Positions 6,538 to 10,880 of a stretch of 10,880 bases of DNA are shown piece after piece. Source of the DNA: Thermoplasmatota archaeon (GTDB lineage: Archaea > Thermoplasmatota > E2 > DHVEG-1); the NCBI GenBank assembly GCA_022866015.1, contig JALHTX010000230.1, positions 1 to 10,880 on the forward strand, read 5' to 3'. Under the pieces are notes generated by a model that saw only the letters and a program-made list of their open reading frames with translations, did no database searches and was not told the DNA's origin. Position numbers and translations under genes: made by a program. Within the stretch, counting starts at the first letter, position 1. Each line of letters opens with the position of its first letter.

Positions 6538-7041
6538 ATGTCTAGATATAACGAAAAAAAAGTTGAACAGACCCTAATTGAAAGCTTCGAAGAAGTAAAA
6601 GACGCAGTTCAAAAAATCACCGGGAAATCACGTGCAGGATTAATGCTTGGCCTACAAGAACTTGGTTCTTCAATAGAGGGATTTATAGGTGCATATTTCC
6701 CGGTTTCATCAAATATCATTGTTGTAAATAAAACACCTATCCGTAGAATAACCGAGACAAAACCAGAGTTGTTGAAACCATATGGATTCAATGTTTTATT
6801 ACATGAATATATACATTCACTTGGTTTTCTTAATGAAGAATTTACAAAACAGAAAACATATGAAATCACAAAGAAATACTATGGAGAAAAACATATTGCT
6901 ACAAAACTTTCAACAGATATAAAACAATTTTTCCCAAATCTTGTTTACCCTATTCAAGGATGGTTACCACCTGATGAAACACAAACTATTAAATTAATTA
7001 AAGGTTTCGACTGGTCAAACACAAACACATATATTACATAA
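6538..7041 (+). CDS. Small HEXXH putative zinc metallopeptidase, family not recognised
   Basis: I do not recognise the family. The 167-residue product has a zinc-binding helix HEYIHSLGFLNEE at 89-101. H89 and H93 would be metal ligands and E90 the catalytic base. E100 or E101, in the HEXXH-X2-G-X3-E arrangement, is a possible third ligand. The segment before it (about 56-70, SSNIIVVNKTPIRRI) looks like the edge strand that usually precedes such a helix. A C-terminal part rich in aromatic residues and Pro (PNLVYPIQGWLPPDE, 133-147) follows. There is no signal peptide or membrane segment, so it is probably cytosolic. No Shine-Dalgarno sequence precedes the ATG; the short leader from the predicted start (about 25 nt) carries the palindrome shared with uvrA. 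It is divergent from the SPFH gene. Cleavage of a regulator, as by IrrE/PprI-type peptidases in DNA-damage responses, is a speculative role. Confidence refers to a real gene with a zincin-like motif. Confidence 0.8.
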   Translation: MSRYNEKKVEQTLIESFEEVKDAVQKITGKSRAGLMLGLQELGSSIEGFIGAYFPVSSNIIVVNKTPIRRITETKPELLKPYGFNVLLHEYIHSLGFLNEEFTKQKTYEITKKYYGEKHIATKLSTDIKQFFPNLVYPIQGWLPPDETQTIKLIKGFDWSNTNTYIT

Positions 7042-7054
7042 TGAATAAAGCCTA

Positions 7055-7075
7055 GTTTTTTGAAAACATGTTTTT
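7055..7075 (+). terminator. Putative terminator of the HEXXH gene
   Basis: GTTTT-TTG-AAAAC forms a small stem followed three bases later by TTTTT, 14 bases past the stop codon. The stem is weak; the T-tracts may be the effective signal. Confidence 0.35.
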
Positions 7076-7154
7076 ATAAAAATGATTTAAGCGTACTTGA
7101 AAAATTCATACTAAAAATCATCTATATTTATTTTCGAACCTGCGTTATATTTTT

Positions 7155-7220
7155 TGTACCCAAAACTGTACCATTTTTCTCCTTAAAATTAATACAAAAA
7201 ATGGTACATAAAATGATACA
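7155..7220. repeat. Inverted array of TGTACC-type half-sites in convergent intergenic region
   Basis: TGTACC occurs at 7155-7160 and 7167-7172. The mirror images GGTACA (7203-7208) and GATACA (7215-7220) follow, with the same 12-base step on both sides. The inner arms TGTACCATTTTT (7167-7178) and AAAAATGGTACA (7197-7208) are perfect 12-base complements around an 18-base centre. It sits between the ends of two convergent genes. It could be a multi-site operator, a bidirectional terminator stem or a remnant of an element. Confidence 0.55.
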
Positions 7221-7276
7221 GAACTATTGATGCTTTGAAGTTAAACATAAAATACCTTCAAGTCAATTTAACGACT

Positions 7277-8440
7277 TTACAAAAAAATATTAAATAAATA
7301 TCCTAAAGCAAGGATCTGTGGAACTGTTATAATTGGTAACCATAATGCTGCTTTTTTTCCTATATTATGCCAGATAAGTCCGATTTCAGTATAGTCGGTT
7401 GCTACACCTGCCATTAAAAATGTAAATGAGTTTCCGAATGCTGCTGTTTTATTATAAATTTCAAAGGCTAATGGTGAGCTTCCTTCTGAACATACTTCAA
7501 TTATCGTTGCAAATAATAATGTAACAAGTAAGCCAAGTATTCCAGGACCCATATATTCCATAAATATATGTTCTGGAATGTAAGCTCTGACAAAAGCAGC
7601 CATTAGCATCCCGATAATTAACCACCACATAACCATTTTTGTAAGAGCCCAACTTCCTTTAAATGTTCCAATTGCCGCAACTTTTATATTTTTAGATGTG
7701 AACTGAAATTCTGTCCATCTTTTTTTAATATCTTTTATAATTGAAAAATCTTCATGTATTGGTTTGTCTTCACCTATTTCACAATGCCTGCATTCAACTA
7801 GTCCTTTTTTCTCAAGTGCTTGGTAAATTAATCCAGTTATAGTTGCGATTATTAGCGCAGATACAACAATAAATAAAGCTTTTAGACCAAAGAATCCGAA
7901 TAGCAAGAAAGTTATTGGTAGATTTGCCCAGGGTGATGCTAAAAGAAATGCAATAACTGATGATGTATTTGCTCCTTTTTTATAAAGCTCTATTGCAATT
8001 GCAAGTATTCCATGCGAACAAGCACTCATGAGAAATCCAAATATAATTGAATAAATTATCGTACGTTTCCTATGTCTTGAAAGATATTTTTCAATGTATT
8101 TTCTTGGAATAAAATAGTCTATTATTCCACCTATTAGAAACCCAATTAGTATCGCCCACCATATCAACTTTAAATAATCTATAAATGCATTAAAAAAATA
8201 CCTATGTGGTTCAAAAAAATAAGTTATTATAAGTAAAACTAAAGTTATTATTGTAAATATGTATAGTTTTTCTTTGTACCAAGGTTTACCAGGTTTTATA
8301 TTACAGCTTGGACAGTATTCTTTTTCTTTTGGAATGTTATGTTCTTGTTCGTATTTTTTAATACAATGTTCACTGCAGAAGTAATGTCCGTGTGCAGGAA
8401 TTGTCCCTTTCATTCCACATATTGGATCTATATTTTTCAT
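7277..8440 (-). CDS. DUF318/ArsP-like permease with N-terminal YHS/TRASH-like metal-binding domain
   Basis: The 387-residue membrane protein has two parts. Residues 5-31 (DPICGM...HGHYFCSEHCIKKY) carry C8, C22 and C26 as in YHS/TRASH metal-binding modules, followed by CPSC at 43-46. About eight to ten hydrophobic helices follow, arranged as two related halves. SACSHGILAIAIELYKKGA (139-157) matches EVCSEGSSPLAFEIYNKTAA (315-334), and a soluble loop between them has another CRHC pair (217-220). This is the layout of the PF03773 permease family, which includes the ArsP organoarsenical exporter. Membrane export of a soft metal, metalloid or thiol-reactive compound is the likely role, but the substrate cannot be read from sequence. 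The AUG has no Shine-Dalgarno sequence, so a short leader or leaderless start is possible. The stop codon lies 57 bases from the TGTACC array, and a similar motif lies 46 bases upstream of the start. Confidence 0.85.
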   Translation of the reverse strand: MKNIDPICGMKGTIPAHGHYFCSEHCIKKYEQEHNIPKEKEYCPSCNIKPGKPWYKEKLYIFTIITLVLLIITYFFEPHRYFFNAFIDYLKLIWWAILIGFLIGGIIDYFIPRKYIEKYLSRHRKRTIIYSIIFGFLMSACSHGILAIAIELYKKGANTSSVIAFLLASPWANLPITFLLFGFFGLKALFIVVSALIIATITGLIYQALEKKGLVECRHCEIGEDKPIHEDFSIIKDIKKRWTEFQFTSKNIKVAAIGTFKGSWALTKMVMWWLIIGMLMAAFVRAYIPEHIFMEYMGPGILGLLVTLLFATIIEVCSEGSSPLAFEIYNKTAAFGNSFTFLMAGVATDYTEIGLIWHNIGKKAALWLPIITVPQILALGYLFNIFL

Positions 8441-8485
8441 TATTAAATAAAAAGTAAATACTAAGTTTGATTTAAGACTTTGTGG

Positions 8486-8495
8486 TGTACTATTT
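8486..8495 (+). promoter_or_regulatory. TGTACTATTT motif upstream of the permease gene
   Basis: This differs by one base from TGTACCATTT of the intergenic array at 7155-7220. Its position in the permease's upstream region suggests one regulator might bind at both ends of the gene. TGTACCATT also occurs once inside uvrC coding sequence (about 1256-1264), so chance recurrence is possible. Confidence 0.25.
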
Positions 8496-8540
8496 GTTTT
8501 TTTAGATGTATAAGTTATAATGTATTTTAAAGTATAACTA

Positions 8541-8590
8541 AAAATATATATTATAATGATTCTCTTTAGATTTACAAAAGAATATATTAA
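8541..8590 (+). promoter_or_regulatory. Promoter region of the tandem winged-helix gene
   Basis: Two TATA-like elements are present: AAATATATATTATA (8542-8555) and AATATATTAA (8581-8590). They predict leaders of roughly 75 and 40 nt. The 210-base divergent region 8441-8650 is nearly all A+T, so neither can be preferred from sequence alone. GAGGATGGG at 8634-8642 is the probable ribosome binding site. Confidence 0.35.
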
Positions 8591-8650
8591 AAATAATGAT
8601 AAACTATATTACCTAAAAAAATATAACAAATATGAGGATGGGAAAAAAAC

Positions 8651-9058
8651 ATGCCTGATATTATTGAAGTATATGGAAAAAATGCTGGTAAAGTTTGGAA
8701 GACGCTAGAAAATTGTGGGCCATGTAATACTACAACAGTAATAAAGAATACAGGCCTTACGCAAGAAGATTTTTTTGTTGCAGTCGGCTGGCTTGCAAGA
8801 GAAAACAAAGTATGGTTCAATGAAGATACATATGAACTAAAACCAGCCAACTATGAAAATTATATAGGTGAAAATGCAGGAAAAGTATGGCATATATTAA
8901 ACACATATAATGAGTTAGACGAAACATATATACCAAAACTTGCAGGTGTAACAGAAAAAGATGCATTTTATGCAATAGGCTGGCTTGCAAAAGAAGGGAA
9001 AATTTCTGCAACAAAAGTCAAACCAAAAAAAGTCCAAACAAAATATCGACTAAAATAA
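8651..9058 (+). CDS. Tandem winged-helix protein (DUF2582-like)
   Basis: The 135-residue product consists of two copies of one winged-helix unit. Copy one (9-56) begins GKNAGKVWKTL and continues to VAVGWLARENKVWF; copy two (73-119) begins GENAGKVWHIL and continues to YAIGWLAKEGKIS. The shared G-x-NAGKVW start and GWLA-x-E-x-K end mark the family of small winged-helix domains often annotated DUF2582, found in archaea and some bacteria. The C-terminal tail is Lys-rich. Nucleic-acid binding, probably as a transcriptional or chromatin-associated factor, is inferred from the fold. A GGATGGG element sits upstream of the ATG, and an earlier ATG at 8632 closes quickly in frame, so 8651 is favoured. 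It is divergent from the permease, but nothing else links the two. T-rich sequence follows the stop. Confidence 0.85.
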   Translation: MPDIIEVYGKNAGKVWKTLENCGPCNTTTVIKNTGLTQEDFFVAVGWLARENKVWFNEDTYELKPANYENYIGENAGKVWHILNTYNELDETYIPKLAGVTEKDAFYAIGWLAKEGKISATKVKPKKVQTKYRLK

Positions 9059-9096
9059 AAAAAATTTACTTTAAGTTTTGATTTCGGCAATATTCT

Positions 9097-9120
9097 ATTT
9101 TTTTATTTTTTTAAATTTTT
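9097..9120 (+). terminator. T-rich terminator after the winged-helix gene
   Basis: Two runs of seven T separated by one A, then a shorter T run, begin 38 bases past the stop codon, with no obvious hairpin. This is the usual archaeal pattern. Confidence 0.55.
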
Positions 9121-9199
9121 AACAAATTATTCTATAAAATGAGCATTTTGTTAATAATTGATACCAATAAAAATCGTCAATAGTCTATAAAGATTAAGG

Positions 9200-9214
9200 C
9201 AAAATTTTTATATA
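9200..9214 (+). promoter_or_regulatory. Strong archaeal promoter (BRE plus TATA) of a non-coding transcript
   Basis: TTTATATA at 9207-9214 is a perfect match to the archaeal TATA consensus, preceded by an A-rich BRE-like CAAAAT. No credible protein start with a ribosome binding site follows. The predicted start, 24 bases on, falls at the GGGAG beginning the structured segment. Confidence 0.6.
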
Positions 9215-9233
9215 CATATTACATGCAGAAATA

Positions 9234-9311
9234 GGGAGCTGATAAGCAATTCGTTTTCTTGAAGTCTCCTCACCGGGCTTCTCCTCGAAAAATAATTGCT
9301 TACCAAACTCC
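9234..9311 (+). ncRNA. Candidate structured small RNA, unknown family
   Basis: Bases 9234-9287 are roughly half G+C, in contrast to the very AT-rich surroundings, and the segment folds as one long hairpin. GGAG 9235-9238 pairs with CTCC 9308-9311. TAAGCAATT 9243-9251 pairs perfectly with AATTGCTTA 9294-9302. TTTTC 9254-9258 pairs with GAAAA 9287-9291, and GAAG 9261-9264 with CTTC 9278-9281. The 13-base apical loop and the 5-base bulge both carry CTCC-type pyrimidine tracts, such as CTCCTCACC at 9266-9274, which could pair with purine-rich ribosome binding sites. It has its own perfect TATA box and ends just before the stop of the convergent Toprim gene, with a T-rich stretch beyond. I see no tRNA features, no box C/D pair and no clear ACA box. 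The strand is chosen from the promoter; function is unknown. Confidence 0.5.
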
Positions 9312-9312
9312 T

Positions 9313-9726
9313 TCAACCTTTTATAAAATTTTTATTATTAAACTCGATTTTTTCTTTAATTGTATTAAACCAAGAATACAAACCCTCTACAGTTTTAGTC
9401 ATAGCTTTTATAGCAAACAACTCTCTATAATACAGGTTACATTTTACCCGCCCCTGAAGATTTCTTTGGATTGTATGGCAAATAAAACCACCTTTTTTAT
9501 CCCAATCTGTAAGTAATATTATTTCTTTGTAGTCCTTTGCTATTTTATCACAAAAATCAATAATTGACAAACCAGAATTAGTTGTAATAATTTCACCGGT
9601 GACACCAAGTTTTCTAAGAGAAAAAACATCTTTGTCTCCCTCAACGACAATAGGAATTTTTTTATTTTCCTCTATAAGTTCAAATAGCACCTTTTCAAGC
9701 TCGTCAAAGCTTTTTTTATAATCCAT
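9313..9726 (-). CDS. Small Toprim domain protein (archaeal UPF0292-like)
   Basis: Toprim domains bind divalent metals and act in topoisomerases, DnaG primases, OLD nucleases and RNase M5. This 137-residue protein is essentially one such domain after a short helix. IVVEGDKDVFSLRKLG places the catalytic glutamate at E29, and LLTDWDKKG gives the DxD pair D74 and D76, all present. The C-terminal half has Cys and Tyr residues but no second recognised domain. Small stand-alone Toprim proteins are common in archaea and uncharacterised; RNA or DNA cleavage or primase-like activity is conceivable. It overlaps the upstream DUF167 gene by 11 nt, so the two are cotranscribed and probably translationally coupled. 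The candidate small RNA on the other strand ends within two bases of its stop codon. Confidence 0.88.
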   Translation of the reverse strand: MDYKKSFDELEKVLFELIEENKKIPIVVEGDKDVFSLRKLGVTGEIITTNSGLSIIDFCDKIAKDYKEIILLTDWDKKGGFICHTIQRNLQGRVKCNLYYRELFAIKAMTKTVEGLYSWFNTIKEKIEFNNKNFIKG

Positions 9727-10039
9727 TAAGTGATTCCTTCAATCTATCTGATACGAAATCAACTGTGACCCCTTTTACAAAAACTGTTTTCTTTGGATTT
9801 TTAGCTCCAGTTAAAACAAAAACATCATGTACTGATTTTTCAAAAAAATCAGCAACAGTTTTTATCACTTCTTTATTTGCTTTATTGTTTTTTGCAGGAG
9901 CTGAAACACTTATCTCTATACATTTACGCCAATTATTTATTCCTACAGGAAAAACTACCTTGCGCGAACCTGCGGTAACAAAAAGGTTTAAAACGGCACC
10001 ATCTTGGTATTTTTTTACAATTTTATCCATTGTGCCCAT
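9716..10039 (-). CDS. DUF167/YggU family protein
   Basis: This 107-residue product matches the small DUF167 (YggU) family, present in bacteria, archaea and eukaryotes and of unknown function. Recognisable parts are an N-terminal strand with VTAGSRK, then SVSAPAKNNKANKEVIKTVADFF (about 47-69), the family's hallmark, and FVLTGAKNPKKTVFVKG. Two ATGs lie nine bases apart (10039 and 10030). Homologues vary at this end. With the second start, AGGATGG would serve as the ribosome binding site; with the first, only AGTAGG lies just upstream. So M4 (10030) is a real alternative. It is the first gene of a pair with the Toprim protein, overlapping by 11 nt. The family is clear; the role is not. Confidence 0.88.
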   Translation of the reverse strand: MGTMDKIVKKYQDGAVLNLFVTAGSRKVVFPVGINNWRKCIEISVSAPAKNNKANKEVIKTVADFFEKSVHDVFVLTGAKNPKKTVFVKGVTVDFVSDRLKESLNGL

Positions 10040-10078
10040 CCTACTTACAAACTTATTATAAGTTATTTATTTAAATAA

Positions 10079-10090
10079 ATTTTTATATAG
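10079..10090 (-). promoter_or_regulatory. Putative promoter of the DUF167-Toprim pair
   Basis: Minus-strand CTATATAAAAAT is TATA-like and would start transcription near 10060, a leader of about 20-30 nt. Downstream AT-rich TTTAAATAAAT offers a second possibility with an almost leaderless start. Confidence 0.4.
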
Positions 10091-10103
10091 TAAAAATTAA
10101 AAT

Positions 10104-10136
10104 AAAAAAAAGGTTGATTAATTGTTTTTTTAATCA
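10104..10136 (-). terminator. Terminator after the ATP-citrate lyase gene
   Basis: On the minus strand TGATTA (10136-10131, including part of the stop codon) is complementary to TAATCA (10120-10115). It is followed by ACC and eight T (10111-10104), then further T-rich sequence. The stem is only 6 bp and AT-rich; the T8 run is the better signal. Confidence 0.5.
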
Positions 10137-10880
10137 GATAACATATAGGCTATGTCATCCCATGGATGTCTGTATAATCCTTGTTTTAACCTCTTTTGAT
10201 CTAGATAATGCCCAATCAAACCTATGCTTCTACCGATTACAAACAATCCATTTAATGCCCCCATTTTAATATATTCGTCTGCTTCTTGCTTTGACATTTC
10301 TGATCTTAGTAAATCAACAAAGCAGATGCCAATGCATCCATCTACATTTAGGATAAGATTGTCTTTTTTTGATGTTGTTATTTTTTCCACTTCAAGTGCG
10401 TAATCTAGAAGTGGTGTTTTTTTGAAGTTTTTCTTTGCATATTTACTAATTATTGTAACTCTCATATCTGGATTATTAATTGATTTTACTCTGTGACCTA
10501 TTCCTTGTATGTTTACACCTTTTACTTTCATGTCATTTACAAATTGTTGAGGTGTTTTTCCAGAGTCATATGCATCAGAAAACATTTGTGCGGCACCATC
10601 TATTGCCCCACCAAATCTAGGTCCGATTGTTAGCATTCCCGACACAAGTGATGATATTAGATCTTTTCCAGCTCGTGTTGCAACAATTGTATTGTGTGCT
10701 CCTGATACTGCAGGTCCATGATCTGCGGTGACCATTATTGCCATTTCTATGAATTTTGTTGCATATTTTGGCATGAGTTTTTTAAACCAGAGAATACTAA
10801 GAACACCACCACCAATACCTATATCTTTTTCAAAGACTTTAGAGATAGGCATGTTTCCATAGATGAGTTCTTCACCTCGA
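10130..10880 (-). CDS. aclA: ATP-citrate lyase subunit A, C-terminal citrate-synthase-like part (5' end outside window)
   Basis: ATP-citrate lyase splits citrate with ATP and CoA into acetyl-CoA and oxaloacetate, via citryl-CoA, in the reductive TCA cycle or for cytosolic acetyl-CoA supply. About 250 residues are visible, and the frame stays open to the right edge (EELIYGN precedes the methionine at 10852, so that methionine is internal). Counting from it, VTADHGPAVSGAHNT (41-55, H45), IQGIGHRVKSINNPD (115-129, H120) and LILNVDG (166-172, D171) correspond to the two catalytic histidines and the aspartate of the citryl-CoA lyase site. RSIGLIGHYLDQKRLKQGLY (about 209-228) and HPWDD follow. The match to the C-terminal domain of animal ACLY is striking at this motif level and clearly closer than to ordinary citrate synthase. 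A split archaeal/bacterial AclA is more likely than the single-chain form, but the upstream part is not visible. A terminator follows the stop. Confidence 0.92.
   Translation of the reverse strand, partial: RGEELIYGNMPISKVFEKDIGIGGGVLSILWFKKLMPKYATKFIEMAIMVTADHGPAVSGAHNTIVATRAGKDLISSLVSGMLTIGPRFGGAIDGAAQMFSDAYDSGKTPQQFVNDMKVKGVNIQGIGHRVKSINNPDMRVTIISKYAKKNFKKTPLLDYALEVEKITTSKKDNLILNVDGCIGICFVDLLRSEMSKQEADEYIKMGALNGLFVIGRSIGLIGHYLDQKRLKQGLYRHPWDDIAYMLSD

Noticed and set aside
7260..7277. AAGTC/GACTT inverted repeat at the permease stop as a terminator
   Set aside because: The stem is only 5 bp, overlaps the stop codon and lacks a following T run on the minus strand.
9234..9311. tRNA, box C/D RNA or H/ACA RNA interpretation of the structured segment
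   Set aside because: There is no GGTTCGAATCC-like T loop and no cloverleaf. CTGATAA is a poor box C with no box D partner, and no clear ACA box lies just past the stem.
9259..9516. Plus-strand open frame overlapping the small-RNA candidate and the Toprim gene
   Set aside because: It starts at a TTG inside the hairpin with no ribosome binding site, is antisense to the well-supported Toprim gene, and its product resembles no family.
1..10880. CRISPR array, insertion sequence or phage genes
   Set aside because: I saw no regularly spaced direct repeats, transposase or integrase motifs, or target-site duplications; the gene content is chromosomal.

Overview
The window looks like chromosomal DNA from an AT-rich archaeon, most likely a euryarchaeal or Thermoplasmatota-type lineage (inference). 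The support is archaeal-style TATA boxes (a perfect TTTATATA with an upstream A-rich BRE near 9207), T-rich tracts after stop codons instead of classic terminators, an archaeal small Toprim protein, a tandem winged-helix protein of the DUF2582 type, and a stand-alone ATP-citrate lyase citrate-synthase-like module. At least one Shine-Dalgarno site, that of the SPFH gene, pairs perfectly with the common 16S tail. Ribosomal or tRNA genes that could fix the taxonomy are absent.

Region 1 (1-5225, minus strand) is a compact nucleotide excision repair operon in the order uvrA-uvrC-uvrB. All junctions overlap. uvrA and uvrC overlap by 13 nt at an A9 run that contains a dnaX-like A-AAA-AAG heptamer in the phase that would fuse UvrA to UvrC. 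uvrC and uvrB overlap at ATAG, and uvrB appears to start at a rare ATA codon. UvrC lacks the usual C-terminal helix-hairpin-helix domain. uvrA changes synonymous codon preference between its two ATPase halves.

Region 2 (5226-7041) holds a membrane-anchored SPFH/stomatin-like protein (minus) and, divergently, a small soluble HEXXH putative zinc metallopeptidase (plus). The leaders of uvrA and of the metallopeptidase gene carry the same palindrome, ATTAAC-N4-GTTAAT. In both it sits at the transcription start predicted from a TATA-like box. This suggests a shared operator linking DNA repair to a small protease, with the AAC-N4-GTT core seen in Gram-positive LexA boxes. It is the most interesting signal here.

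Region 3 (7042-8650) contains a convergent intergenic array of TGTACC-type half-sites built as a large inverted repeat, then a minus-strand DUF318/ArsP-like permease with an N-terminal YHS/TRASH-like metal-binding module. A related TGTACTATTT motif lies upstream of the permease.

Region 4 (8651-9312) carries the tandem winged-helix gene and then an apparently untranslated, locally GC-rich, foldable transcript unit with an excellent TATA box: a candidate small RNA (about 9234-9311) with C/U-rich unpaired segments.

Region 5 (9313-10880, minus) has a two-gene overlapping operon (DUF167/YggU then Toprim), preceded by the 3' part of an ATP-citrate lyase subunit A gene that runs off the right edge. 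No intergenic stretch exceeds 300 bases.
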